This document shows, in pieces, positions 1 to 6,250 of a DNA stretch of 13,735 bases. Position numbers and translations under genes: made by a program. The stretch is from positions 1 through 13,735 of the forward strand of contig URBP01000058.1 of assembly GCA_900546105.1 (NCBI GenBank). Direction: 5' to 3'. Positions within the stretch are counted from its first letter, which is position 1; every line of letters begins with the position of its first letter. Under the pieces are notes generated by a model. The model made no database searches, had not been told where the DNA came from, and worked only from the letters and a program-made list of their open reading frames with translations. This DNA is from an uncultured Collinsella sp. (lineage in GTDB: Bacteria; Actinomycetota; Coriobacteriia; Coriobacteriales; Coriobacteriaceae).

Positions 1-84
1 TACCTTTTGAACGACTCTGCTTGCAGCCGGAGTGAAAAAGGTATTAGTGGTCGGGCCCGCGACCGGTGGGATACGTACCCCCAG
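1..84. other. Unassigned structured stretch at the window edge
   Basis: This stretch lies downstream of the DUF47 gene and is not clearly coding. Bases 1-8 (TACCTTTT) are complementary to 36-43 (AAAAGGTA), with an inner ACTC/GAGT pair (14-17 and 30-33). A second short hairpin pairs 49-53 with 60-64 (GGTCG/CGACC). Read on the minus strand, that second hairpin is followed after a few bases by a T-rich run, so it may help terminate the phosphate-uptake transcript. Plus-strand frame 3 closes with a TGA at 33-35, which could be the end of a convergent gene that starts outside the window. Neither reading can be decided from 84 bases. Confidence 0.3.
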
Positions 85-708
85 TTAACTGTTTTTCATG
101 ACAATCGAATCCACGACATCGGCCACATTCTCGCAGCAGTCGGCGCAGTACTCCAGGAAGGCATACACGTCACGCCAGGCGATGACCTCGAGCGGGTCCT
201 TGCCGTTAACGTGCAGGTTGCGCATGGCGTTGATATAGAGCTCGTCGGCCTCGGACTCGATGGTGTTGATCTGGATGACGAGCTCGCGCAGCGTTTTGGA
301 CTTGCGGTAGTTGGGAAGTTCGACCATCAGGTCCTTCATGGCGCGGCAGGCATCGGTTACCTTGTGGGCGATGACGATGGCGTCGGGATGGATGCTCTGA
401 ATGTTGGTGAAGTAGACGCGCTGTACGACGCCCTCGATGCGGTCGAGCACGGTGTCGAGTGAGCAGCTCATCAGATCCAGATCCTCGCGCTCGAGCGGGG
501 TGATAAAGGCGGTGAGCAGGGCGTCTTCGAGCTCATGGTGCTTCTTGTCTGCCGCATGCTCAATCGCATGCATTTTATCGAGCATGTCGTGGATCTGCGC
601 GGGGTCAAAGTTCTCAAAAATCTTGGTGAGCAGCTCTGCGGCCTGGACGGCGAGGTCGGCGCAAGCGACGTAGTTGTCAAAGTAGAACGAATCGGGTTTC
701 TTTGCCAT
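85..708 (-). CDS. DUF47/PhoU-like phosphate transport accessory protein
   Basis: This 207-residue, probably all-helical cytosolic protein belongs to the DUF47 (PhoU_div) family, the usual partner encoded with PiT phosphate permeases. The family shares the PhoU helical fold, with acidic E/D-x3-D clusters that bind metal. Here they appear as E50-H51-A-A-D54, E151-S-E-A-D155 and, near the C-terminus, E186-x3-D190 followed by E193-x3-D197. The length is typical. The ATG at 706-708 has an AAAGGA ribosome binding site about seven bases upstream. The gene lies 67 bp downstream of the permease gene on the same strand with no terminator between them, so the two are probably co-transcribed. The likely role is to modulate or gate the permease. 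The family call is firm; the regulatory role is inferred from known pairs. Confidence 0.9.
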   Translation of the reverse strand: MAKKPDSFYFDNYVACADLAVQAAELLTKIFENFDPAQIHDMLDKMHAIEHAADKKHHELEDALLTAFITPLEREDLDLMSCSLDTVLDRIEGVVQRVYFTNIQSIHPDAIVIAHKVTDACRAMKDLMVELPNYRKSKTLRELVIQINTIESEADELYINAMRNLHVNGKDPLEVIAWRDVYAFLEYCADCCENVADVVDSIVMKNS

Positions 709-775
709 GAGTGGGTCCTTTCGAGGCGAAGACGGGTGGGCGAAGTGTTGCGGTCCGGATGGACGTTCGGTTTGA

Positions 776-1825
776 CTAGAGGAACATCATGAACAGCTTG
801 GCCATGACAAAGCTGATGAGTCCGCAGGCGGGGAAGGTGAAGAACCAGGTGAACATCATGTCCTTGACGACGCCGAAGTTGATGGCCGAGAGGCGCTTGA
901 CGGCACCAACGCCCATGATGGCGCAGGTCTTGATGTGGGTGGAGGACACGGGGATGCCGGTAAGGGTGGCAAGCAGCAGGTTCGCCGCGCCCGCGAGGTC
1001 GGCGGAGAAGCCCTGATACTTCTCGAGCTTAACCATGCTCTGGCCGACGGACTTGATGATGCGCTCACCGCCCACGCTGGTGCCGATACCCATAGTGGCC
1101 GAGCACAGCAGCATAATCCAGATGGGGATGCCGGCATCGCCGACGCTAGTCTGGCCGTTTGCGAAGGCTACGCCTAAAAAGAGCACGCCGATGAACTTCT
1201 GTCCATCCTGCGCGCCGTGCATAAAGCTCATGGCCGCAGCGCTCGCAATCTGAGCGTATTTAAAGAAGACATTGGCACGTCGCCTGTTGGCGGCGGCGAA
1301 AAGAATCGAGACGAGTTTGCACAGGACCCAGCCCATGACAAAGCCCAGGCCGATGGAGAGCGCCAGGCCGTAGATGACCTTCATCCACTCGTGGACGTTG
1401 ACGCTGCTCGCGCCGCCGAGGGCGATAGCGGCACCGGTCAGGCCGGCGATAAGGCTGTGGCTTTGCGAGGTGGGGATGCCAAAACGCGACGCTGTGGCGC
1501 CGTAGACGACGATGGAGAACAGGGCCGCGCAGAGGCACGCGAGCGCCATGGTGCTGTTTCCGCCAAAGTCGACGATATGTGAGATGGTGTTGGCGACGCT
1601 CGCATTAAAGTGCGTCATGATGAGCACGCCGAGGAAGTTGAATGCGGCGCTCATGAGAATGGCGGCGCGGGCGGGCATGCAACGCGTAGTGACGCAGGTC
1701 GCGATGGCGTTGGGCGCGTCGGTCCATCCATTGACGAAGATGGCGCCCAACGCGAGGATCACGGTGACGGCAAGGACTGGGTTCGACACAATTTGGCCGA
1801 GGAAGGTTGAGAACGTTACGTCCAT
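776..1825 (-). CDS. pit: PiT-family inorganic phosphate permease
   Basis: This 349-residue, strongly hydrophobic polytopic membrane protein has the duplicated PiT architecture. The first half contains N32-G-W-T-D-A-P-N39 and G116-I-P-T-S-Q-S-H123. The second half repeats these as H203-G-A-Q-D207 and G290-I-P-V-S-S-T-H297. The paired D/N and S/T-rich signatures form the substrate site in this family of low-affinity, cation-coupled phosphate transporters. A basic stretch (R181-R183) marks the central cytoplasmic loop. The ATG at 1823-1825 is the only start available, because an in-frame stop lies 11 codons upstream; a GAGAAAG sequence serves as ribosome binding site. The gene leads a two-gene unit with the DUF47 gene. 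Transport of another oxyanion such as sulfate is possible in the family, but the DUF47 partner favours phosphate. Confidence 0.9.
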   Translation of the reverse strand: MDVTFSTFLGQIVSNPVLAVTVILALGAIFVNGWTDAPNAIATCVTTRCMPARAAILMSAAFNFLGVLIMTHFNASVANTISHIVDFGGNSTMALACLCAALFSIVVYGATASRFGIPTSQSHSLIAGLTGAAIALGGASSVNVHEWMKVIYGLALSIGLGFVMGWVLCKLVSILFAAANRRRANVFFKYAQIASAAAMSFMHGAQDGQKFIGVLFLGVAFANGQTSVGDAGIPIWIMLLCSATMGIGTSVGGERIIKSVGQSMVKLEKYQGFSADLAGAANLLLATLTGIPVSSTHIKTCAIMGVGAVKRLSAINFGVVKDMMFTWFFTFPACGLISFVMAKLFMMFL

Positions 1826-1872
1826 ATATGGGCTTTCTCGAAGTTTGCAGACACGTTACAAAAACATGATAA

Positions 1873-1881
1873 ATCGTATCA
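1873..1881 (-). promoter_or_regulatory. Candidate extended -10 promoter of the pit operon
   Basis: On the minus strand the sequence TGA-TACGAT forms an extended -10 element 47 bases before the pit ATG. No good -35 is visible, as for most promoters here. The same TGATACGAT string occurs before the M18 aminopeptidase gene. An AGGAGG sequence overlaps the upstream edge but would lie before the transcription start, so it is unlikely to be a ribosome binding site. Confidence 0.4.
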
Positions 1882-2037
1882 CCTCCTGCGGGTTTCTTTG
1901 CCGAGTTCTGATGGGAGAAGTAATTTTTTGGCACTAAAATTGAATATTAGCCCTGTTGACCGTGGGTGTTCTTTTTGCTATCACGCCATGCGGACACGCG
2001 CGTTCGCTCCGACATTCCAAAACCACAGTCTGTTCGC

Positions 2038-2067
2038 TTTACAATATGCAAACATGCGTTCGATAAT
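2038..2067 (+). promoter_or_regulatory. Candidate promoter of the small hypothetical gene
   Basis: TTTACA (2038-2043) and GATAAT (2062-2067) are separated by 18 bp, a reasonable sigma-70-type pair. The -10 ends 26 bases before the first ATG (2094) and 56 bases before the second (2124). The remaining leader between pit and this gene (about 1882-2037) shows only AT-rich sequence and one weaker possible pair, TTGACC at 1956 with TATCAC at 1979. No other element is recognised there. Confidence 0.35.
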
Positions 2068-2093
2068 GGGAAGCATGGAATATCGACAGACAG

Positions 2094-2408
2094 ATGGCAA
2101 AACTCGACGCGTGCACAAACAGTATGTGGACGTTGTGGCTCCTCGCGGGCGGACAAGTCGTGCCGGTCACCGTCTGCTGGGTCGACGGTCGTTGCTTTAC
2201 AATTGACGAGATTGTCTCGTCCACGGGCTTTGGCTTAACGGTTCACGGTGTTCGTACGGCAACGTATAAGGTTCGTTTTGGCGGGCATGCGACCGAGTTG
2301 TATCTGGAAGAACAGGCACGCGAGCGGCCGGACGGCTCGCAGGCCCATCTGATGCGTTGGTGGGTGTGGGCGTTCGACCGCACGCTCGAGGGTGAGCGCC
2401 GCAGGTAG
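2094..2408 (+). CDS. Small conserved-type hypothetical protein
   Basis: This 104-residue soluble protein has no signal or membrane segment. Its core follows the pattern of a small, unnamed family in Gram-positive bacteria: a residue stretch that leads into VxWxDGRxFxID (here V-C-W-V-D-G-R-C-F-T-I-D, about 28-39), a G-rich turn, a strand ending in Y-K-V-R-F-G-G, then a strand L-Y-L-E-E, and a terminal R-W-W-V-W motif (about 88-92). This suggests a compact beta domain of unknown function. Codon use matches its neighbours. The start is uncertain: ATG 2094 lacks a clear ribosome binding site, and the in-frame ATG 2124 would remove ten residues and fits the promoter spacing better. The family resemblance is from memory. 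Confidence 0.65.
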   Translation: MAKLDACTNSMWTLWLLAGGQVVPVTVCWVDGRCFTIDEIVSSTGFGLTVHGVRTATYKVRFGGHATELYLEEQARERPDGSQAHLMRWWVWAFDRTLEGERRR

Positions 2409-2426
2409 GGACGCACGGCGTTCGGG

Positions 2427-2432
2427 TACAAT
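2427..2432 (+). promoter_or_regulatory. Candidate -10 element of the Bax1-I gene
   Basis: GGG-TACAAT-GG lies 60 bases before the ATG at 2492 and 19 bases after the stop of the preceding gene. The -35 region is not convincing. It belongs to the set of GGG-TAnnnT elements seen before several genes here. Confidence 0.4.
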
Positions 2433-2491
2433 GGTAGAAATCTTGTCGCTTAAGGCGCTGCTGTCGCGGCGCTATCTGAAAGGACGAAAGC

Positions 2492-3187
2492 ATGAATGAT
2501 ATCCAGGGCTATCAGAACGGCCCCGTCGAGAGCGGCGCAAGCCGCGCCAAGGAGATGTCGCCGCGCGCGTACAATCTCGCCATGTCTGCCCTGATCTTCT
2601 TGGGCTTTTGCGCCATGGGCGCCGGCGCCTACTTTACGAGCACCATGTCGTTTGCGCGCATGATGATGAGCGGCGCCGCTTTGCCGCTGGTCTTTGGCTC
2701 GTTTATTTTGACTATCGTCGGCATTGTCATGATGTCGGCCGCCGCCAGCAAGCAGTCCGTTGGCCTGTCCCTTGTGGGCTACGTAATCTTTGCGAGCACT
2801 TTTGGTCTGACCGCGTCGTTTGGCCTGGCCAACTACGACCTGCCCACCATCAACACTGCCTTTATCGCCACGGCCGCTATCACCTTTGTCTTTGGCGCTT
2901 TGGGCGTGACGTTCCCCAAGTTTTTCCAGCGCGTATATGGCATCGGTTTTGGCATTCTGCTCGCCACTATTCTGGTTGAGATCGTGCTGATGTTCATGGG
3001 CGTCTCGCAGACCATCACCGATCTGATCGTGATCGTGGTGTTCGCCGGCTTTATTGGCTACGACACCTATGTTGCCACGACGGTGCCGCCTACGCTGCCC
3101 AACGCCGTGCTCATGGCGTCCAATCTGTTCGTGGACATTATCAACGTGTTCCTGCGCATCCTGAACATCCTTGGCCGTCGCGACTAG
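2492..3187 (+). CDS. Bax inhibitor-1 (BI-1/YbhL-like) family membrane protein
   Basis: This 231-residue inner-membrane protein has about seven hydrophobic segments, roughly at residues 28-48, 63-82, 91-111, 123-140, 147-168, 175-191 and 203-226, after a polar cytoplasmic N-terminus. The C-terminal part carries the family signature: G-Y-D191 in one helix and N-A-V-L-M-A-S-N-L-F-V-D215-I-I-N in the last. In the Bacillus homologue YetJ such a pair of aspartates forms a pH-sensitive calcium-leak gate. Bacterial members are linked to calcium leak and membrane stress, but their physiological role is poorly defined. The ATG has an AAAGGA ribosome binding site seven bases upstream. The length is normal, and a strong terminator closes the transcript. 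Family membership is firm; ion transport is inferred. Confidence 0.9.
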   Translation: MNDIQGYQNGPVESGASRAKEMSPRAYNLAMSALIFLGFCAMGAGAYFTSTMSFARMMMSGAALPLVFGSFILTIVGIVMMSAAASKQSVGLSLVGYVIFASTFGLTASFGLANYDLPTINTAFIATAAITFVFGALGVTFPKFFQRVYGIGFGILLATILVEIVLMFMGVSQTITDLIVIVVFAGFIGYDTYVATTVPPTLPNAVLMASNLFVDIINVFLRILNILGRRD

Positions 3188-3230
3188 TGGCGAATTGCGG
3201 CGGTGCTTGCCGTGCGTGCAAATCGATGCG

Positions 3231-3259
3231 AAAGGCGGTCCTTCGGGGCCGTCTTTTTT
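3231..3259 (+). terminator. Intrinsic terminator after the Bax1-I gene
   Basis: AAAGGCGGTCC (3231-3241) pairs with GGGCCGTCTTT (3246-3256) around a TTCG tetraloop, with two G-T wobbles. The stem runs straight into six T residues (3254-3259). This is a textbook rho-independent terminator, 43 bases after the stop. Confidence 0.9.
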
Positions 3260-3272
3260 GTACACGGCGGGG

Positions 3273-3278
3273 TATCAT
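3273..3278 (+). promoter_or_regulatory. Candidate -10 element of the PARG-like gene
   Basis: GGGG-TATCAT-GG lies 14 bases beyond the preceding terminator and 46 bases before the ATG at 3325. No clear -35 is present. Confidence 0.35.
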
Positions 3279-3324
3279 GGATGGGAAAAGCCGATAGCGG
3301 CAGCGACAGGAAAGGTGGCCACGT

Positions 3325-4458
3325 ATGGCAGACGTCGACAACAGGAAACGTAACCGCAGGCCCAACCGCGCGGGACAGTCCAACCCCAAGCGCGAGGCTC
3401 GCGCCAAGGCCGCCGAGCGTCACGTGGCAACTGTGTCCGAGGCGTGTGCCAAGGATATCGAGCGTTCGCTTGCTGGTGTTCGCGAGTTTGACGGCATGCC
3501 CGCCGGCTTTGTCGCGGCGATGAAGGCCAAGGTTCAGACTGCTGTGGCCCCCGAAGAGCAGGTCGCCGAGGACGTCGAGAACGCGGAGACTGCCGAGGTC
3601 GAGGCAGCGCTCGAGACCGAGGCGGCGCCCGAGCCCGTCGAGGAGCCTGCCGAGGAAATCGCCGAAGCTGAGTCCGCGCCTGCTGAGGAGCCCGCTCCGG
3701 TCCTGCCCGAGGTCACTGTGCTTGATGCCTCCGCCACGCAGGCAATCCTCGATAACGGTCGCGGCTATGCGCAGTTCTGCGACATGGCCGTGCTCGCCTT
3801 TGCCTCGTTTACCAATCCGGGCGGTGGATATATTCAGGGTTATCTGGGCCAGGAGGCTACGCTCTGCGCCGATTCGTATCTGTACAACGTTCTCGATAGG
3901 CAGCGTAAGTGGTACGGCGAGAACCGTCGCCGCAACATCAACTGCGAGCTCTATCGTAACCGTGCCCTAGTGGTGCCTGCGGTGCGCTTCGACCGCAACC
4001 ACGTGCATGCATACGCCGACGTGATCGTGGCCGCCGCGCCCAACGTTAAGCGCGCCCGCCAGGAGTATCGCGTGAGCGACGATGCTCTGCTGGATGCCCT
4101 GCGCGACCGCATCCGCTTTGTGCTCGCCATCTGCGACGAGTTGGGTCGCGAGAAGCTTGTGCTGGGCGCATGGGGCTGCGACAACAACGGCTTTGATGCC
4201 GAGGCCGTGGCCGAGCTCTTCCGCAAGGAGCTCGCATCGGGCGACTTCAAGGTCAAGCAGGTCTTCTTTGCCGTGCCCTCTACGCGCTGGGACGAGGACT
4301 TCGCCAAATTCGAGCACGTGCTGGCAAACTTCCCCGAGCGAAACGAGGAGTCCTATGCCCAGGTTGCCGCTCGCGCTGCGGCAGCTCGTGCCGCCGAGCA
4401 GGCCCAGGCTGCTACCGAGGATGATGAGGACGAGGACGATTGGCACAAGTACCTGTAA
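3325..4458 (+). CDS. PARG-like macrodomain protein (TIGR02452/DUF2263 family), probable catalytic-site variant
   Basis: This 377-residue soluble protein has three parts. Residues 1-35 are very basic and 72-130 are rich in Glu, Ala and Pro, so both are probably disordered. Residues 131-320 form a microbial-type poly(ADP-ribose) glycohydrolase/macrodomain, with N164-P-G-G-G168 for ADP-ribose binding, Q176-E177-A178, C181-A-D-S, and a late strand G281-A-W-G-C. Residues 345-377 are an Ala-rich helix ending in an acidic tail. Characterised bacterial PARGs carry GGG-x(6-8)-QEE, in which the second Glu is catalytic. Here that position is Ala178, so the protein may bind ADP-ribose without hydrolysing it, or use another acid. 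The ATG follows GGAAAGG. The gene is monocistronic between two terminators. The fold call is good; activity is unknown. Confidence 0.8.
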   Translation: MADVDNRKRNRRPNRAGQSNPKREARAKAAERHVATVSEACAKDIERSLAGVREFDGMPAGFVAAMKAKVQTAVAPEEQVAEDVENAETAEVEAALETEAAPEPVEEPAEEIAEAESAPAEEPAPVLPEVTVLDASATQAILDNGRGYAQFCDMAVLAFASFTNPGGGYIQGYLGQEATLCADSYLYNVLDRQRKWYGENRRRNINCELYRNRALVVPAVRFDRNHVHAYADVIVAAAPNVKRARQEYRVSDDALLDALRDRIRFVLAICDELGREKLVLGAWGCDNNGFDAEAVAELFRKELASGDFKVKQVFFAVPSTRWDEDFAKFEHVLANFPERNEESYAQVAARAAAARAAEQAQAATEDDEDEDDWHKYL

Positions 4459-4483
4459 TCGGTACGTGCTGACAGATAGGTCG

Positions 4484-4516
4484 AGCCGGCGGGAGAGGCG
4501 CTCCCGTCGGCTTTTT
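4484..4516 (+). terminator. Intrinsic terminator after the PARG-like gene
   Basis: AGCCGGCGGGAG (4484-4495) pairs with CTCCCGTCGGCT (4501-4512) around a five-base loop, with one G-T wobble, and is followed by TTTTT. It ends only 19 bases before the next ATG, so the hydrolase gene is reached either by read-through or from a promoter I cannot identify. Confidence 0.9.
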
Positions 4517-4535
4517 ATTGAGTGGGGAGCTTACG

Positions 4536-5195
4536 ATGAAAAACGTTCTATGCTTTGGCGACAGCAACACCTATGGCTATGATCCGGCTGGTATGCGCGA
4601 TGGCACCGCGGTACGCTATGCGCAGGATGTACGCTGGTGCGGCGTGGCGCAGCGTGACCTGGGCGAGGGCTGGCATGTGATTGAGGAGGGGCTCAACGGC
4701 CGCACGACGGTGCGCGACGATATGTGCCACCTGGACACTAACCTCAACGGCATTCGCGCGCTTCCGATGCTGCTCGAGGCCCATAAGCCGCTGGACGCCA
4801 TTGTGATCATGCTGGGCACCAACGACTGTAAGACGGTCTTTAACGTGACGGCTTCCGATATCGCCCGTGGCGCCATGGCGCTGATTCGCGCCGTCCGCGC
4901 GTTTCCCTGGACCGATGCCGCGCCCTGCCCGCGCATTTTGCTGATGGCGCCTATCAAGATTAAGCCGCAGATCGCCGATGTGTATATGACCGATTTTGAC
5001 GAGCGTTCCGTCGAGGCCTCGGAGCATTTTGCTGAATACTACGCGCATGTGGCTGAGCAGTTTGGCTGCGACTTTTTGAATGCCGCCGACTTTGCCGAGC
5101 CGGGCGATATCGACTATCTGCATATGATGCCCGAAAGCCACGAGAGCTTGGGACATGCCGTGGCAGCCAAGCTCCAAGAGATGCTCGGTGAGTAG
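4536..5195 (+). CDS. SGNH/GDSL-family hydrolase
   Basis: This 219-residue cytosolic protein (no signal peptide) has all four SGNH blocks. Block I is G8-D-S-N-T-Y-G14, with nucleophile Ser10. Block II is G52-L-N-G-R-T, whose Gly helps form the oxyanion hole. Block III is G94-T-N-D97, with oxyanion Asn96. Block V is D193-Y-L-H196, completing the catalytic triad. It probably hydrolyses an ester or acyl group; the GDSNTYG variant resembles arylesterase-like members, but the substrate cannot be told from sequence. I chose ATG 4536 because GGGGAG lies just upstream. A TTG at 4518 in frame overlaps the end of the preceding terminator and has no ribosome binding site. No partner gene is evident. Confidence 0.87.
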   Translation: MKNVLCFGDSNTYGYDPAGMRDGTAVRYAQDVRWCGVAQRDLGEGWHVIEEGLNGRTTVRDDMCHLDTNLNGIRALPMLLEAHKPLDAIVIMLGTNDCKTVFNVTASDIARGAMALIRAVRAFPWTDAAPCPRILLMAPIKIKPQIADVYMTDFDERSVEASEHFAEYYAHVAEQFGCDFLNAADFAEPGDIDYLHMMPESHESLGHAVAAKLQEMLGE

Positions 5196-5237
5196 CGCGA
5201 CCCCAAACCACCACAAAGGTGGTGGTTTGGGGTCGCG
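5196..5237. terminator. Perfect 19-bp hairpin between convergent genes
   Basis: Bases 5196-5214 are perfectly complementary to 5219-5237 around an AAAG loop. The hairpin begins immediately after the hydrolase stop codon and ends four bases before the thiD stop codon. Neither side has a T run, so it is not a classic terminator, but its position suggests it ends or stabilises both converging transcripts. Confidence 0.65.
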
Positions 5238-5241
5238 GACT

Positions 5242-6072
5242 TTAGTACTGCCACATGTGGTTGACGGGGCCAGAGCCTTTGCCCATGTTCAGGCCGGCGG
5301 CGAGAGCGCCCGTTAGGTAAGCCTTACCGGCGTTGACGGCATCGGCAAGATCCATGCCCTGGGCCAGCGCGCAGGCGATGGCGGACGAGAGCGTGCAGCC
5401 GGTGCCGTGTGTGTTGTCGGTCTCGATACGCTTGTGGCGGAACCATGTGGTAAGCGGATCTCCCAGATGGTTGCCCTCGTCATCGAGCGGTGCGGGCTCG
5501 GCTAGCACATCGTTGGCTTCATTGACAAAATGCCCGCCCTTAACGAGGGACGCGCATCCAAAGCGGCGGGTGAGAAGCATGGCGGCATTTTGCTGCGTGC
5601 GCTCGGAATCGACTTCGTAATCGAGCAGCGCCATGGCCTCGGGAATATTGGGCGTGATGACGGTCGCCAGCGGGAACAGGCGGCGTGCAAGCGCTTCGGC
5701 GGCGTCCTCTGCGATCAGGCGAGCGCCCGAGGTGGCGACCATAACGGGGTCGACGACGATATTTTGTGCGTTCCAGGCGCTCAAGCGGTCGGCGATGACT
5801 TCGATAATCTCGACAGAAGAAACCATGCCGATCTTGACGGCGCTCGGGCGGATATCGTCAAAAACGGCGTCGATCTGAGCGGCGACGATATCTGGCGAGA
5901 TATCCTGCACGGCGGTGACGCCCAGGGTGTTTTGCGCCGTGATGGCGGTTATGGCCGTCTCGGCATACAGACGGTGCGCCGTGATAGTCTTGATGTCGGC
6001 CTGAATGCCGGCGCCACCGCTGGAATCGGATCCTGCGATGGACAGGACGGCAGGTACCTTACTGCGATCCAT
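5242..6072 (-). CDS. thiD: Hydroxymethylpyrimidine/phosphomethylpyrimidine kinase
   Basis: This 276-residue cytosolic ribokinase-fold enzyme phosphorylates HMP and then HMP-P to HMP-PP, the pyrimidine substrate for thiamin phosphate synthesis. It shows S11-I-A-G-S-D-S-S-G-G-A-G-I-Q-A-D near the N-terminus (substrate site), D108-P-V-M in the middle, T140-P-N around the nucleotide site, K178-G-G-H, and H222-G-T-G-C-T-L, whose anion hole and catalytic region include C226. The length is normal for stand-alone ThiD. An AAGGGAG ribosome binding site lies seven bases before the ATG. It lies downstream of thiC, but 178 bp away behind a hairpin and with its own -10 element. It is therefore probably not only expressed from the riboswitch-controlled transcript. 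Pyridoxal kinase is an alternative within the fold but is disfavoured by context. Confidence 0.95.
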   Translation of the reverse strand: MDRSKVPAVLSIAGSDSSGGAGIQADIKTITAHRLYAETAITAITAQNTLGVTAVQDISPDIVAAQIDAVFDDIRPSAVKIGMVSSVEIIEVIADRLSAWNAQNIVVDPVMVATSGARLIAEDAAEALARRLFPLATVITPNIPEAMALLDYEVDSERTQQNAAMLLTRRFGCASLVKGGHFVNEANDVLAEPAPLDDEGNHLGDPLTTWFRHKRIETDNTHGTGCTLSSAIACALAQGMDLADAVNAGKAYLTGALAAGLNMGKGSGPVNHMWQY

Positions 6073-6118
6073 GTTTGCTCCCTTGTTCGGTCGGAATCAA
6101 ATGGGTCTTTAAGCCAGC

Positions 6119-6124
6119 ATTATA
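6119..6124 (-). promoter_or_regulatory. Candidate -10 element of thiD
   Basis: The minus strand reads TATAAT, the perfect consensus, 46 bases before the thiD ATG. This matches the spacing of the other candidate promoters. Its -35 area falls inside the hairpin at 6130-6159 and has no TTGACA-like match. Confidence 0.4.
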
Positions 6125-6129
6125 AAGAT

Positions 6130-6159
6130 GCCCGGGCCGACTCTATGTCGAACCCGGGC
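6130..6159 (-). terminator. Hairpin between thiC and thiD, possible weak terminator
   Basis: GCCCGGG (6130-6136) pairs with CCCGGGC (6153-6159). An inner CGAC/GTCG helix (6138-6141 and 6147-6150) closes a five-base loop, with a small internal bulge between the two helices. On the minus strand it is followed by ATCTTTAT, a poor T tract, so termination of the thiC transcript may be partial. Confidence 0.5.
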
Positions 6160-6250
6160 GGGCGATGCAATCTTTACGCAAATGTAAGCAAATGTTCACA
6201 CGTCAACAATTGACGAACACCATGTTACCGATTGTGGCTCCGGTGACGAG

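Noticed and set aside
1..84. T-box leader or cobalamin riboswitch
   Set aside because: The GGTGGG-ATACG stretch resembles neither the T-box core nor the cobalamin signatures closely enough, and no aminoacylation or cobalamin gene follows on the plus strand.
1857..1890. AGGAGG followed by a three-codon ATG reading frame upstream of pit, as a leader peptide
   Set aside because: The AGGAGG overlaps the likely promoter upstream of the transcription start, and the ATG would sit at or next to that start. The spacing is also long.
2450..3265. Minus-strand open frame of 271 codons opposite the Bax1-I gene
   Set aside because: It is very rich in His, Gln, Lys and Asp, as expected from reading a membrane-protein gene backwards, and it crosses the terminator at 3231-3259.
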